From NCBI RefSeq assembly GCF_014189535.1, contig NZ_CP050308.1, positions 496,001 to 560,000 on the forward strand: 64,000 bases of DNA, written 5' to 3'. The notes under the pieces are model-generated. The model saw only the letters and a list, made by a program, of their open reading frames with translations, did no database searches and was not told the origin of the DNA. Numbering within the stretch: the stretch's first letter is position 1; the number at the start of each line of letters is the position of its first letter. Source of the stretch: Rhizobium lusitanum (GTDB taxonomy: Bacteria; Pseudomonadota; Alphaproteobacteria; Rhizobiales; Rhizobiaceae). The position numbers were made by a program, and so were the translations under genes. Positions 37,665-47,467 of this stretch are shown piece after piece.

Positions 37665-37723
37665 CTTGTCATCCCTCAGGCCTTGCCACGCTGATAGCAG
37701 AAAGCGCGGTCAAAGACACGGTC

Positions 37724-38653
37724 TCAATCGCCGAAGACCGACCAGCCGGTACGCGCGGCAAGCATTTCCAGCGCCACCGCGCCGAGTTGCGAATTGCCGA
37801 CCTTGTTCAGCCCTGGCGACCAAACCGCGATGGAGCCGATACCCGGCGCCACCGCCAGAATCCCGCCGCCAACGCCGCTCTTGCCGGGCAGGCCGACGTG
37901 ATAGGCAAAGTCGCCGGAGCCGTCATAATGGCCACAGGTCAGCATCAGCGCATTGATACGCCGCGCCCGCTTCGGCGAAACGACGGAATGGCCGGTGATC
38001 GGATTGGTACCGCGAGCCGCAAGATAAAGCCCTGCCTTGGCGAGCTGCTGGCAGCTCATCGACACCGCACATTGATGGAAATAGACGCCGAGCACATGTT
38101 CAACGGGATGGTCGATATTGCCATAGGCGCGCATGAAATTGGCGAGCGCGAAGTTGCGGAAGCCGGTCTGCGTCTCAGAGCGCGCCACCTTGTCGTCGAT
38201 AGTGATCGACTCGTCATCGGCGACATAGCGCACGAAGCGCAAAAGCTCGCCGATCGCCTCGCGTGGCGCGTGGCCCGACAGCACGACGTCGCTGACGGCG
38301 ATCGCGCCTGCATTGACGAAGGGATTACGCGGAATCCCTTCTTCACGCTCGAGCTGGACGATGGAATTGAACGCCGTTCCCGACGGTTCTCGGCCGACCC
38401 TGTTCCACAGGCTCTCGCCCACCTTGCCGAGCGCCAGCGTCAGCATGAAGACCTTGGAAATGCTCTGGATGGAAAAGGGGATATCGGCATCACCTACCGT
38501 GTGGATATTGCCGTCCACCGTCGCGATCGCCATGCCAAACTGGTTCGGATCGACCTTGGCAAGCTCGGGAATATAGTCCGCGACCTTGCCCTCGCCGAGA
38601 CGCGGCGAAAGCTCAGCATGGATGCCGTCGAGAATTGCCTGCAAATCCGCCAT
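37724..38653 (-). CDS. glsA: Glutaminase A
   Basis: The 309-residue serine-dependent enzyme hydrolyses glutamine to glutamate and ammonia. The catalytic S-x-x-K is in [10 protein letters not shown] near residue 66; the conserved [14 protein letters not shown], and later YFHQCAVSM and [20 protein letters not shown], are typical. Length is normal for the family. The rpsD terminator lies immediately upstream, so glsA likely has its own promoter. Confidence 0.94.
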   Translation of the reverse strand: MADLQAILDGIHAELSPRLGEGKVADYIPELAKVDPNQFGMAIATVDGNIHTVGDADIPFSIQSISKVFMLTLALGKVGESLWNRVGREPSGTAFNSIVQLEREEGIPRNPFVNAGAIAVSDVVLSGHAPREAIGELLRFVRYVADDESITIDDKVARSETQTGFRNFALANFMRAYGNIDHPVEHVLGVYFHQCAVSMSCQQLAKAGLYLAARGTNPITGHSVVSPKRARRINALMLTCGHYDGSGDFAYHVGLPGKSGVGGGILAVAPGIGSIAVWSPGLNKVGNSQLGAVALEMLAARTGWSVFGD

Positions 38654-38669
38654 GGTGATCTCCGCAAAG

Positions 38670-38698
38670 AAAAAAGCCGCCCAGAAGGAGCGGCTTTT
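38670..38698 (-). terminator. Rho-independent terminator of rpsD
   Basis: Read on the minus strand, AAGCCGC and GCGGCTT form a seven-base-pair stem (right arm 38674-38680, left arm 38690-38696) followed by a run of T. It lies just after the rpsD stop. Confidence 0.85.
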
Positions 38699-38724
38699 CC
38701 ATTCGTAAGAAAGATATCCGCTGA

Positions 38725-39342
38725 TTAACGCGAATAGAATTCGACGACCAGCTGCGGTTCCATGACGACTGCGTACGGTACGTCAGCGAGGGTCGGAACG
38801 CGAGCGAAAGTAGCAACCATCTTGTTGTGGTCAGCTTCGATGTAGTCCGGAACGTCGCGTTCAGCCAGCGAAACCGCTTCCAGAACGATGACGAGCTGCT
38901 TGGATTTTTCGCGAACTTCGATAACGTCGCCAGCCTTGCAGCGGTAGGAGCCGATGTTGACGCGAACGCCGTTAACCGTGACGTGGCCATGGTTTACGAA
39001 CTGACGAGCAGCGAAAACGGTCGGAACGAACTTGGCGCGGTAGACGATCGCGTCGAGACGTGATTCGAGGAGGCCGATCAGGTTTTCCGAGGTGTCGCCC
39101 TTGCGGCGGTTAGCTTCGTCGAAGGTGGCGCGGAACTGCTTCTCGCGCAGGTCGCCGTAGTAGCCCTTCAGCTTCTGCTTGGCGCGCAGCTGCACACCGA
39201 AGTCCGAAAGCTTGCCCTTGCGGCGCTGGCCGTGCTGGCCCGGGCCGTATTCGCGACGGTTAACCGGGGACTTCGGACGACCCCAGATATTTTCGCCCAT
39301 ACGGCGGTCAATTTTGTACTTGGACGATTCGCGCTTGCTCAT
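38725..39342 (-). CDS. rpsD: 30S ribosomal protein S4
   Basis: The 205-residue primary rRNA-binding protein of the small subunit. The S4 domain is recognisable in [33 protein letters not shown] near residues 95-125. ATG 39342 gives the standard start [20 protein letters not shown]; an in-frame ATG five codons earlier is inside the ribosome binding region. It is a single-gene unit with its own promoter and terminator. Confidence 0.97.
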   Translation of the reverse strand: MSKRESSKYKIDRRMGENIWGRPKSPVNRREYGPGQHGQRRKGKLSDFGVQLRAKQKLKGYYGDLREKQFRATFDEANRRKGDTSENLIGLLESRLDAIVYRAKFVPTVFAARQFVNHGHVTVNGVRVNIGSYRCKAGDVIEVREKSKQLVIVLEAVSLAERDVPDYIEADHNKMVATFARVPTLADVPYAVVMEPQLVVEFYSR

Positions 39343-39510
39343 CGCATTTCCTTTCAAAGTGTTTTAGCGGCTTGTTGCCAAACCGCGAAGGAAACACGCC
39401 CTCCTCTGAACTCCGTTTTCGAGCTCTGACAGGCTCCTCACGTTAGCGAACGGAGGGACCACGGGACATGTCAGTGAAACACCGGACATTTCTGCCCGGC
39501 GTTGGGGCGG

Positions 39511-39539
39511 TCTGTAAGGGGTCGTCATGAAATTGTCAA
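39511..39539 (-). promoter_or_regulatory. Candidate sigma-70 promoter of rpsD
   Basis: On the minus strand TTGACA (39539-39534) and TACAGA (39516-39511) are separated by exactly 17 bases. The implied leader is about 160 bases long and contains a seven-base inverted repeat (39411-39417 with 39449-39455). Confidence 0.6.
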
Positions 39540-39562
39540 CAGCGGCAAGGGCAATAACACGC

Positions 39563-41080
39563 CTATTCAGCGGCCGCCTGATCACCACCATCGATATCAG
39601 GCGCATTGGCATCGCCCGGTGCGGTCTGGCTGCCGATATCCGGGAAGGCGACGATGCGTTTCCCTGAGAAATCCGTGTGAACAACAACACTGCCCTGTTC
39701 TTCGAAATAGCTGAGCAGACGCCGGGCGCGGCGGGCGGAATGGGTGCCGTAGGCGCGGGCGATGCGGGCGTCGGAGGGGCATGGCTCGCCGCAGATGGCT
39801 GCCTTGGCGAGCATCAGGAAAACGCCCTGAAGATCGTCCGTGACGCCAGTCGAGAGCGACATGGCTGTTGTCCAGGCCTCCGTCGACATGGTCGCCTCGT
39901 CGGCACCAGAGCGCACGATCGCCAGACGCCGACGGAATTCCGACAGGGCCATTGGCACGCCCGGCACGCGGCGCATGCGTAGGCGCACGAGGAATTCCTG
40001 ATAGAGCACTGAATCCGTACGGAAACCGGAGGCGGGATCGTCGAGGATCTCGGAGAGTACGGTGCCTACCCGCGCCTCGCGGTCTTCCGTCGACAGTTCC
40101 GGCTGGCTCGCCCTCGGTTCGGCTGGTGCTGCGCTTGCAGCGGGCGTGGAACGCGAGAGTTCTGCCAGAATATCCGTCGTCGGGCGCGGTGCGGGCGTGG
40201 CGCGGCGAACGACCGGCCTTGAGAATTCTTCCGGGTCCGGCGTGAAAATCAGATCCTCGACATCCTGTGGCGCATCCGGCAGCGGCATCAGCTTGGGGCT
40301 GGAGGAGCGCGCCGAGGTTTCCACGTTGCCGATGGTGATCGGCAGCGGCCGGCGCGAGAGAGCCGGGCCGAGTGCTACGAAATTGCCGCGCTTCAGGTCG
40401 CGGAACATCTCCGCCTGCCGGCGATCCATGCCAAGCAGATCGGCGGCCCGGGCCATGTCAATATCGAGAAAAGTGCGGCCCATCAGGAAGTTCGAGGCTT
40501 CGGCGGCAACGTTCTTGGCGAGCTTCGCCAGGCGCTGCGTGGCGATGACGCCAGCAAGACCGCGCTTACGGCCACGACACATCAGGTTGGTCATGGCGCC
40601 GAGCGACATCTTGCGCGCATCTTCCGAGACATCGCCGCCGACCGAAGGCGCGAACATCTGCGCCTCGTCGACAACGACCAGCACCGGATACCAATATTCG
40701 CGCTCGGCATCGAACATGCCGTTGAGGAAGGCGGCGGCGGCGCGCATCTGCTGCTCGATATCCAGCCCTTCAAGCGTCAGGACGCAGGAGACGCGATGCT
40801 GACGGATACGGTTGGCGATGCCGGCAAGCTCGGCCTCTGTACGCTCGCCATCGACAACGACATGGCCGAACTTATCGGCCAGCGTGACGAAATCACCCTC
40901 GGGATCGATGATAACCTGCTGCACCCACTGCGCGGACTGCTCTAGCAGGCGTCGCAACAGATGCGATTTTCCGGAACCGGAATTGCCCTGAACGAGGAGA
41001 CGGGTTGCCAACAGTTCCTCGATATCGAGTTGGGCGCTGGTCCCGCCGGACGCCGTTCCCATGTCGATGCCGACCTGCAA
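39563..41080 (-). CDS. HerA-like (DUF87) P-loop ATPase
   Basis: The 505-residue product has a HerA/FtsK-type ATPase core: Walker A QGNSGSGKSHLLRR near residue 30, Walker B VLVVVDEAQMFAP, and the conserved RGRKRGLAGVIATQRLAKLAKNV. The C-terminal half is lower in complexity (RRATPAPRPTTD) and ends in a helical region with no clear domain. I place the start at TTG 41080, seven bases after a strong AAAGGGG; an upstream in-frame ATG at 41122 lacks such a site. Proteins like this pump DNA or remodel complexes, but no NurA-like nuclease partner is adjacent. Confidence 0.82.
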   Translation of the reverse strand: MQVGIDMGTASGGTSAQLDIEELLATRLLVQGNSGSGKSHLLRRLLEQSAQWVQQVIIDPEGDFVTLADKFGHVVVDGERTEAELAGIANRIRQHRVSCVLTLEGLDIEQQMRAAAAFLNGMFDAEREYWYPVLVVVDEAQMFAPSVGGDVSEDARKMSLGAMTNLMCRGRKRGLAGVIATQRLAKLAKNVAAEASNFLMGRTFLDIDMARAADLLGMDRRQAEMFRDLKRGNFVALGPALSRRPLPITIGNVETSARSSSPKLMPLPDAPQDVEDLIFTPDPEEFSRPVVRRATPAPRPTTDILAELSRSTPAASAAPAEPRASQPELSTEDREARVGTVLSEILDDPASGFRTDSVLYQEFLVRLRMRRVPGVPMALSEFRRRLAIVRSGADEATMSTEAWTTAMSLSTGVTDDLQGVFLMLAKAAICGEPCPSDARIARAYGTHSARRARRLLSYFEEQGSVVVHTDFSGKRIVAFPDIGSQTAPGDANAPDIDGGDQAAAE

Positions 41081-41218
41081 TGCAATACCCCTTTGACAAG
41101 ACTCAGATGTGGAAGCGCCCATCTTTCAGAAACGGAGCGCTCCCGTCTATCAAAGATTTCTGCGGCTTACGCGAACGGATTTCAGAAACCCACAGGGGAA
41201 TGTGATCCGGCCACCCGA

Positions 41219-42364
41219 CTACCGGAAACGCAGGTTGGCGCGCGATAGCTGATCGACCGTCGTGCAGCCCATGAGTTTCATGCCGCGTTCTATCTCGGTG
41301 CGAAGCATGCCGAGCGCACGCTCGACACCCGGCTGGCCCGCAGCCGCCAGCGGATAGAGATAGAAGCGTCCGACACCAACAGCCTTGGCACCGAGCGACA
41401 GCGCCTTCAGCACATGCGTCCCGCGCTGAATGCCGCCATCCATCATCACGTCAATCCGATCGCCGACCGCATCGACGATTTCTGCCAGCTGATCGAAGGC
41501 CGAGCGCGAGCCATCCAGTTGCCGCCCACCGTGATTCGAAAGCACGATACCCGTGCATCCGATCTCGACGGCGCGCTTGGCATCCTCCACCGACATCACG
41601 CCCTTGAGGCAGAATTGCCCGCCCCAATGCCGTACCATCTCGGCGACATCGTCCCAGTTCATCGATGGATCGAGCATTTCGGTAAAATACTTGCCGATCG
41701 ACATCGCCCCGCCGCTCATGTCCACATGCTCCTCGAGCTGCGGCAGACGGAATTTTTCATGGGTGACATAGTTCAAGCCCCATGCCGGCTTCATGGCGAA
41801 TTGCGCCAGGCCAGCCAGATTGAGCTTGAAGGGAATGGAGAAACCAGTGCGCAGGTCGCGCTCGCGGTTCCCCCCGGTGATGCTGTCGACAGTCAACATC
41901 ATCACATTGACGCCGGCGTCCTTGGCCCGCTGCATCATGGCGCGGTTTAGGCCGCGATCCTTATGAAAGTAGAACTGATAGACCTGCGGCCCCCGATGCT
42001 TCTTGCGCACTTCTTCGAGGCTGACCGTACCAAGCGAGGAAACGCCGAACATGGTGCCCATGGAAGACGCCGCGGCAGCAACCGCGTTTTCGCCCTCATG
42101 ATGGAAGAGCCGCTGCAAGGCCGTCGGGGAGCAGTAAAACGGCGTTGCCAGCTTCTGCCCCATCACCGTGACGGACATATCAACGCTGCTGACGCCGCGC
42201 AGGACATTGGGAACCAGATCGCAGCTTTCGAAGCTTTGCGTATTGCGGCGAAGCGTCACTTCATCGTCGGCAGCGCCATCGATGTAGTTGAAAATCGGAC
42301 CCGGAAGGCGGCTTTTCGCCAAGGCGCGGAAATCATGGAAGTTATAGCAGTCAGTAAGGCGCAT
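41219..42364 (-). CDS. lldD: FMN-dependent alpha-hydroxy-acid oxidase (L-lactate dehydrogenase type)
   Basis: The 381-residue TIM-barrel flavoprotein oxidises an L-2-hydroxy acid, probably lactate. The N-terminus contains IFNYIDGAADDEVTLRRN; the catalytic histidine and arginine lie in IVLSNHGGRQLDG, and FMN-binding DGGIQRGTHVLKALSLGAKAVGVGR follows. Substrate specificity within the family is not settled by these motifs. ATG 42364 has GAGG six bases before it; ATG 42400 is an alternative. Confidence 0.88.
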   Translation of the reverse strand: MRLTDCYNFHDFRALAKSRLPGPIFNYIDGAADDEVTLRRNTQSFESCDLVPNVLRGVSSVDMSVTVMGQKLATPFYCSPTALQRLFHHEGENAVAAAASSMGTMFGVSSLGTVSLEEVRKKHRGPQVYQFYFHKDRGLNRAMMQRAKDAGVNVMMLTVDSITGGNRERDLRTGFSIPFKLNLAGLAQFAMKPAWGLNYVTHEKFRLPQLEEHVDMSGGAMSIGKYFTEMLDPSMNWDDVAEMVRHWGGQFCLKGVMSVEDAKRAVEIGCTGIVLSNHGGRQLDGSRSAFDQLAEIVDAVGDRIDVMMDGGIQRGTHVLKALSLGAKAVGVGRFYLYPLAAAGQPGVERALGMLRTEIERGMKLMGCTTVDQLSRANLRFR

Positions 42365-42443
42365 GATTTGCCTCGACCGTGAAACTGCAATGCTTTTCAA
42401 AAGACCTCAATTATCGTCCTCCCAATACCGCTCTCAATGTGCT

Positions 42444-42908
42444 CTATAAACGATGCAATCGTGCTTCCCATTTATAGAGCACGTCGGGCTCCTTCTCCTC
42501 ATTGCCCGCCCCGTCCGACTCGTCAACAACCAAGAAGCCGTGTTTCTCGTAAAAACGGCGGGCAGCGGCGTTTCGTTGGAATGTCCAGAGCGAAAGCGCC
42601 GGATAGGCCGCTTTGGCAACCTCCAGCAATCTGGTGCCGATACCGCGACCCTGCGCCTCTGGCAGGACATAGAGCTGATCGATCCAATCCTCGAGGAAGG
42701 CGATGACGCCAACGAGGCGACCACCCTCTTCCGCCCCCCATATCTGGCAATCCTTGAAGACGACCGCGCTCCAGAAGCCGACATCCTCCTCCGACGAATG
42801 AAGCCCCGACAGCGTTGGAAGCCGCTCATCGAAGGCGGCCCGATGGACCCCGGCCGCAGCCGGCATGTCAGCGAGATCGAGTTTCCGCAATGAAATCGTG
42901 CCAGCCAT
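42444..42908 (-). CDS. GNAT family N-acetyltransferase
   Basis: A 154-residue acetyltransferase fold. The acetyl-CoA loop is visible as LYVLPEAQGRGIGTRLLEVAK, and the C-terminal RNAAARRFYEKHGF is typical of the family. Substrate unknown. The start is four bases after the murI stop, so it is likely co-transcribed with murI. Confidence 0.88.
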   Translation of the reverse strand: MAGTISLRKLDLADMPAAAGVHRAAFDERLPTLSGLHSSEEDVGFWSAVVFKDCQIWGAEEGGRLVGVIAFLEDWIDQLYVLPEAQGRGIGTRLLEVAKAAYPALSLWTFQRNAAARRFYEKHGFLVVDESDGAGNEEKEPDVLYKWEARLHRL

Positions 42909-42912
42909 ATCG

Positions 42913-43713
42913 TTATGCCCTCAACCCAAAGCCCTGCATCAGCCGTCGCGTCGGAAAATCCGGGGTGCCGGACGTGAAGACGGCGAAATCGTAATTGTCT
43001 GGATGCACGGCATCGGCCACCTGCGGCACCAAGCTGCGGGCGCGGCGCGCGATCGCCTCGGCGGGATCGAGCCAATCGACCGGCCAGGGCGCGAGCCTGC
43101 GGAAGATATTGGCCATGAAGGGGTAATGCGTACAGGCAAGCACGACGATATCCGTCTTGCGGCCGTCCATCTCGACAAAGCACTGGTTGACTTCGGAGAG
43201 CACCGCATCGTCGGAAATGGTGTCGCCACGAATATAGGCTTCCGCCAGGCGCGCCAGGTTTTCCGAGCCGACGAGCCGGACATGACATTGCGTCGCGAAG
43301 GACTGAATAAGATCGCGAGTATAGGCCCGCTTGACGGTGCCCGGCGTTGCCAGAACAGAGACCAGACCGGAACGTGTCCGCTCGGCTGCCGGCTTGATGG
43401 CCGGGACAGTGCCGACGAAGGTCATTTGCGGGAAAGCGGCGCGCAAATCGGCACCCGCGAGCGTGAAGGCCGTGTTGCAGGCGATGATGCAGATTTCCGG
43501 ATCGTAATCCGCCAAAAGCTTGGCGAAGAGACCAACGATGCGCTCGCGCAACGCCTGCTCTTCCCAGTCGCCATAGGGGAAACCGGCATCGTCGGCGATA
43601 TAGATGAAACCGCGCTCCGGCATCAACACCCTCACCTCGCGCAACACGGTCAGGCCGCCAATGCCCGAATCGAAAACGAGGATCGGTTTCAGCTCATTCG
43701 CCGCTGCTGTCAT
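42913..43713 (-). CDS. murI: Glutamate racemase
   Basis: The 266-residue enzyme supplies D-glutamate for peptidoglycan. Both catalytic cysteines are in place: [10 protein letters not shown] and [10 protein letters not shown], with the N-terminal [15 protein letters not shown]. Its start overlaps the 3' end of the upstream methyltransferase gene by 20 bases, suggesting one transcript. Confidence 0.95.
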   Translation of the reverse strand: MTAAANELKPILVFDSGIGGLTVLREVRVLMPERGFIYIADDAGFPYGDWEEQALRERIVGLFAKLLADYDPEICIIACNTAFTLAGADLRAAFPQMTFVGTVPAIKPAAERTRSGLVSVLATPGTVKRAYTRDLIQSFATQCHVRLVGSENLARLAEAYIRGDTISDDAVLSEVNQCFVEMDGRKTDIVVLACTHYPFMANIFRRLAPWPVDWLDPAEAIARRARSLVPQVADAVHPDNYDFAVFTSGTPDFPTRRLMQGFGLRA

Positions 43714-44536
43714 CGCTTGTGGTTTCCTTGGGTGCGACAGAGGATCTGGGACGCGGGCCGCTGCCGCGCGGAGAACTTCGCGTGAAGCGGTCGAGGGATG
43801 AGATCACGCCGCGCAAGACGCTGATTTCCTGTTCGCTAAATGCCCGGCGCGAGAGAACCGCACGCAGATTGTCGATCATTTTCGGCTTTTTCCCGGCGGG
43901 ATGGAAATAGTTGCGCGCATCCAATGCGTCTTCGAGCTGGTCAAACAGGCCGAAGAGTTGTTCCTTGGTCGACGGGCGCTGCTGCATCGCCTGGAAGGGA
44001 ACGGCGGCAAGATCCTCCATGCCGGTCTTCATCCATTCATAGGACATCAGCAGCACGGCCTGGGCGATATTCAGCGAGGCAAAGGCCGGATTGACGGGAA
44101 AGGTCACGATTTCGTCGGCCAGCGCCACTTCCTCGTTCGTCAGCCCCCAGCGCTCACGGCCAAAAAGAATACCGGTACCCTCGCCGGCCTTGAACCTGGC
44201 ACGAAGCGTCTCGGCGGCAACCACCGGCGAGCGCACCGGCTTGAAGCCGTCACGCTCGCGTGCCGTCGTCGCGTAGACGAAATTGAGGTCGGCGACCGCC
44301 TGTTCCAGCGTGTCGTAGACCTTGGTCGCCTCGATGATGTGATCAGCCTTGGAGGCAGTCGCCTGCGCTCTTTCGTTGGGCCAGCCATCGCGTGGGTTGA
44401 CGAGGCGAAGTTCGGCGAGGCCGAAATTCGCCATGGCGCGCGCCACCATGCCGATATTCTCGCCCATCTGCGGCTCGACCAGAATGACGGCCGGTCCTTC
44501 GGCCAGAAGTTGACGCTCGCTATTCGTGCCTGCCAT
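43694..44536 (-). CDS. trmJ: SpoU/TrmJ-type RNA 2'-O-methyltransferase
   Basis: A 280-residue SPOUT methyltransferase. Motifs: [45 protein letters not shown] and [15 protein letters not shown], the trefoil knot that binds S-adenosylmethionine. Proteins of this group methylate position 32 of tRNA. Interesting context: TtcA, 6 kb away, modifies the same tRNA position. The C-terminal 40 residues are basic and serine-rich. ATG 44536 starts the conserved part; an upstream ATG at 44551 is possible. Confidence 0.88.
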   Translation of the reverse strand: MAGTNSERQLLAEGPAVILVEPQMGENIGMVARAMANFGLAELRLVNPRDGWPNERAQATASKADHIIEATKVYDTLEQAVADLNFVYATTARERDGFKPVRSPVVAAETLRARFKAGEGTGILFGRERWGLTNEEVALADEIVTFPVNPAFASLNIAQAVLLMSYEWMKTGMEDLAAVPFQAMQQRPSTKEQLFGLFDQLEDALDARNYFHPAGKKPKMIDNLRAVLSRRAFSEQEISVLRGVISSLDRFTRSSPRGSGPRPRSSVAPKETTSDDSSGE

Positions 44537-44647
44537 GACGCCTTTCCCCATGCGCGGACCATACCGCGCAAATCATGGTCGCAATAACGAGACAAGCGGC
44601 AATCGGCAAGACTTTTGAGCCCCGGGCCGTTCAGTCCGGAACGAAGA

Positions 44648-45228
44648 CTATTTCTGATCCGGTTGTTTCTGCTGCTGGTCCGCCGACTGCTGTTGCTTGA
44701 CGATATCCTGCATAACGGATTTCAGCGAATTGGACTGACCGCCCTCGTCAACCGTGATGATGTCATCGATGACTGGCTTGCCTGCTTCCTGAATGACCTC
44801 GAAACGCACCGTGGTCGTCGCCTGACTAGCAGCGTCCGCCCCCTGGCAAGCCAACGTCTTGAAGGTTGCTACGACCTCCGTCGTGTCGCCCTTGGGGGCC
44901 TGCGGGGCAATATTCAGGTCCTGCAACGGACACGCATCCTGACCACCGATAATGACATCATAGTCGAAGGGCGAAATACCGTCCTCGTCAACGGCGGGAA
45001 ACTGTGCCGCCGCCTTGTATTTCGCGATGAAATCCTTGCTAAAGCGCTCGCCCAGTTTGCTCTCGTCGAAAATATCCTGCCACTCGCTGTCGCCGCCCGC
45101 CCAATTTGAAACGGTAGCGTCCATTACTGCCTTGACCGGCGCCGTCACATCGGCCGCCGCGCCGGACCTGCACTGAGCGAGAAGGGAAGGAAAACAGCGA
45201 GAAGCGCGGCAGCGACAATTTTCTGCAT
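44648..45228 (-). pseudogene. Small exported protein of unknown function, 5' end out of frame
   Basis: The main frame (44648-45148) encodes an acidic, secreted-looking protein (DVTAPVKAVMDATVSNW ... QQQSADQQQKQPDQK) with two cysteines and no recognised domain, but it lacks a good start. A clean signal peptide (ATG 45228, MQKIVAAALLAVFLPFSLSA) lies just upstream in a different frame and stops at 45150. One extra base between about 45150 and 45195 would join them. This is either a base-calling error or a recent mutation; the GTG at 45148 would give a protein with no export signal. Confidence 0.55.
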
Positions 45229-45336
45229 GATAAAAATCCGTAATGATCAGCGAAGCATGCGCGCGACATTAGCCGCATCCATCGCTTTGGCAATGGTCCG
45301 ATCCGGAAAAGCAAACCTCGCGATAAGGAGGATGTG

Positions 45337-45465
45337 ATGAGCAAAAACGCCGCTTCAGCGCCTCTTTGGCTTTGCGTTCGGAACTTGCGATGCTATAGCG
45401 CTCGAGACTTCATATCACTCACGGGGACATCCGCTCCCATCAGCTTAAACGAGGCAGAAGCATGA
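45337..45465 (+). CDS. Small leader ORF overlapping icd
   Basis: A 42-codon frame with a perfect Shine-Dalgarno AAGGAGG (45325-45331) five bases before ATG 45337. Its stop overlaps the icd start codon as ATGA. It contains two cysteines and no known domain. The signal strength suggests real translation, possibly coupling or attenuating icd, but conservation is unknown. Confidence 0.4.
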   Translation: MSKNAASAPLWLCVRNLRCYSARDFISLTGTSAPISLNEAEA

Positions 45466-46676
45466 AGAAGATCAAGGTCGCTAACCCCGTTGCCGATCTC
45501 GATGGCGACGAGATGACTCGCATCATCTGGCAGTTTATCAAAGACAAACTGATCCATCCCTACCTCGATATCGATATCGACTATTACGACCTCTCGGTGG
45601 AAAACCGCGATGCGACCAACGACCAGGTCACCGTCGATGCCGCCAACGCCATCAAGAAGCACGGCGTCGGCATCAAGTGCGCGACGATCACGCCGGACGA
45701 AGACCGCGTCAAGGAATTCAATCTCAAGCAGATGTGGAAGAGCCCGAACGGCACGATCCGCAACATTCTCGGCGGCGTCATCTTCCGCGAGCCGATCATC
45801 TGCAAGAACGTACCACGCCTGGTTCCGGGCTGGACCAAGCCGATCGTCGTCGGCCGTCATGCCTTCGGCGACCAGTATCGCGCCACCGACTTCAAGTTCC
45901 CCGGCAAGGGCAAGCTGACCATCAAGTTCGTCGGCGAAGACGGCGCGGTCATCGAGAAGGAAGTCTTCGAAGCTCCGGGCGCTGGCGTGGCCATGGCCAT
46001 GTACAACCTCGACGAATCGATCCGCGATTTCGCTCGCGCTTCGATGATGTACGGCCTGATGCGCAAGTGGCCGGTCTACCTCTCGACCAAGAACACCATC
46101 CTCAAGGCCTATGACGGCCGCTTCAAGGATATCTTCGAAGAGATCTATCAGAGCGAATTCAAGGCGAAGTTCGACGAAATCGGCATCACCTACGAACACC
46201 GCCTGATCGACGACATGGTCGCTTCCGCGCTGAAGTGGTCCGGTGGCTACGTCTGGGCCTGCAAGAACTATGACGGCGACGTCCAGTCCGACACGGTTGC
46301 CCAGGGCTTCGGCTCGCTCGGCCTGATGACCTCTGTTCTGCTGACGCCCGACGGCAAGACGGTGGAAGCCGAAGCCGCTCACGGCACGGTTACCCGCCAC
46401 TACCGTCAGCACCAGAAGGGCCAGGAAACCTCAACGAACTCGATCGCCTCGATCTTCGCCTGGACCCGTGGCCTCGCACATCGCGCCAAGCTCGACGACA
46501 ATGCCGAACTTGCCAAGTTCGCGACAACGCTCGAAACCGTTTGCGTCGACACCGTCGAAGCCGGCTTCATGACCAAGGATCTGGCGCTGCTGATCGGCCC
46601 CGACCAGCCGTGGCTCTCCACCACCGCCTTCCTCGACAAGATCGACGAGAACCTGCAGAAGGCCATGGCCGCTTAA
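45462..46676 (+). CDS. icd: NADP-dependent isocitrate dehydrogenase
   Basis: The 404-residue enzyme belongs to the class resembling eukaryotic homodimeric IDH and converts isocitrate to 2-oxoglutarate in the TCA cycle. Conserved stretches: [51 protein letters not shown] and the NADP-specific [13 protein letters not shown]. It is preceded by a small overlapping ORF and ends in a strong terminator. Confidence 0.97.
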   Translation: MKKIKVANPVADLDGDEMTRIIWQFIKDKLIHPYLDIDIDYYDLSVENRDATNDQVTVDAANAIKKHGVGIKCATITPDEDRVKEFNLKQMWKSPNGTIRNILGGVIFREPIICKNVPRLVPGWTKPIVVGRHAFGDQYRATDFKFPGKGKLTIKFVGEDGAVIEKEVFEAPGAGVAMAMYNLDESIRDFARASMMYGLMRKWPVYLSTKNTILKAYDGRFKDIFEEIYQSEFKAKFDEIGITYEHRLIDDMVASALKWSGGYVWACKNYDGDVQSDTVAQGFGSLGLMTSVLLTPDGKTVEAEAAHGTVTRHYRQHQKGQETSTNSIASIFAWTRGLAHRAKLDDNAELAKFATTLETVCVDTVEAGFMTKDLALLIGPDQPWLSTTAFLDKIDENLQKAMAA

Positions 46677-46701
46677 GCATCGGCAACATCAAAGCATACG
46701 G

Positions 46702-46730
46702 AAACCCGGCCTTGGTGCCGGGTTTTCTTT
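46702..46730 (+). terminator. Rho-independent terminator of icd
   Basis: AAACCCGGC (46702-46710) pairs with GCCGGGTTT (46717-46725) around a six-base loop, followed by TTCTTT. Confidence 0.85.
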
Positions 46731-46794
46731 GCCGGAAAATCTTGCCGCCGCGTGTGCTTGATGACAAGAATGGCGCAACAAAAGGGAGGAACGC

Positions 46795-47421
46795 ATGACC
46801 GAGGAACTGGTTTTCTACACCAACCCGATGTCGCGCGGGCGCATTGCCCGCTGGATGCTGGAGGAAGTCGGTGTGCCTTACCGCACCGAATATCTGGATT
46901 TCGGCACGACAATGAAGGCGCCCGACTATCTCAAGGTCAATCCCATGGGCAAGGTGCCGGCGATCAAGCATGGCGATACCATCGTCACCGAAGGTGCTGC
47001 CATCTGCGCCTATCTGGCTGAGACCTTTCCGCAGGCTGGCCTCGCGCCGACCGCAGCCGAGCGCGGTCGCTACCTCCGCTGGATGTTCTTTGCCGCCGGA
47101 CCGTTGGAAATGGCCGTGACCAATCGCGCCCTTGGTTTCGACATTCCCTCCGAACGTCTTCGCATGGCCGGCTGCGGCAGTCTGGATAATGTCTTCGATA
47201 CGCTGGAACAGGCAGTGACCGCTTCGCCCTACATCGTCGGCGACCGTTTCACGGCCGCCGACGTCTATGTCGGATCCCATATTGGCTGGGGTCTCAATTT
47301 CGGGACAATCGAAAAGCGGCCGGCCTACATCGACTACTGGAGCCGCGTGAGCGACCGCGATGCCTATCGCCGCGGCAACGAAATCGACAATGCGGCAATG
47401 CCGAAACAACCGAATGGCTGA
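46795..47421 (+). CDS. Glutathione S-transferase family protein
   Basis: The 208-residue product has the N-terminal thioredoxin-like GST domain (ELVFYTNPMSRGRIARWMLEEVG, then VNPMGKVPAIKHGDTIVTEGAAICAYLAE, with the cis-Pro of the glutathione site) and a helical C-terminal domain (TASPYIVGDRFTAADVYVGS). Such proteins detoxify electrophiles or peroxides. AAGGGAGGAACGC precedes the ATG. Confidence 0.92.
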   Translation: MTEELVFYTNPMSRGRIARWMLEEVGVPYRTEYLDFGTTMKAPDYLKVNPMGKVPAIKHGDTIVTEGAAICAYLAETFPQAGLAPTAAERGRYLRWMFFAAGPLEMAVTNRALGFDIPSERLRMAGCGSLDNVFDTLEQAVTASPYIVGDRFTAADVYVGSHIGWGLNFGTIEKRPAYIDYWSRVSDRDAYRRGNEIDNAAMPKQPNG

Positions 47422-47467
47422 AAAGACAAATCTCTACAGCTATTCTCTCAGGCGAGACTTCAAGTCG

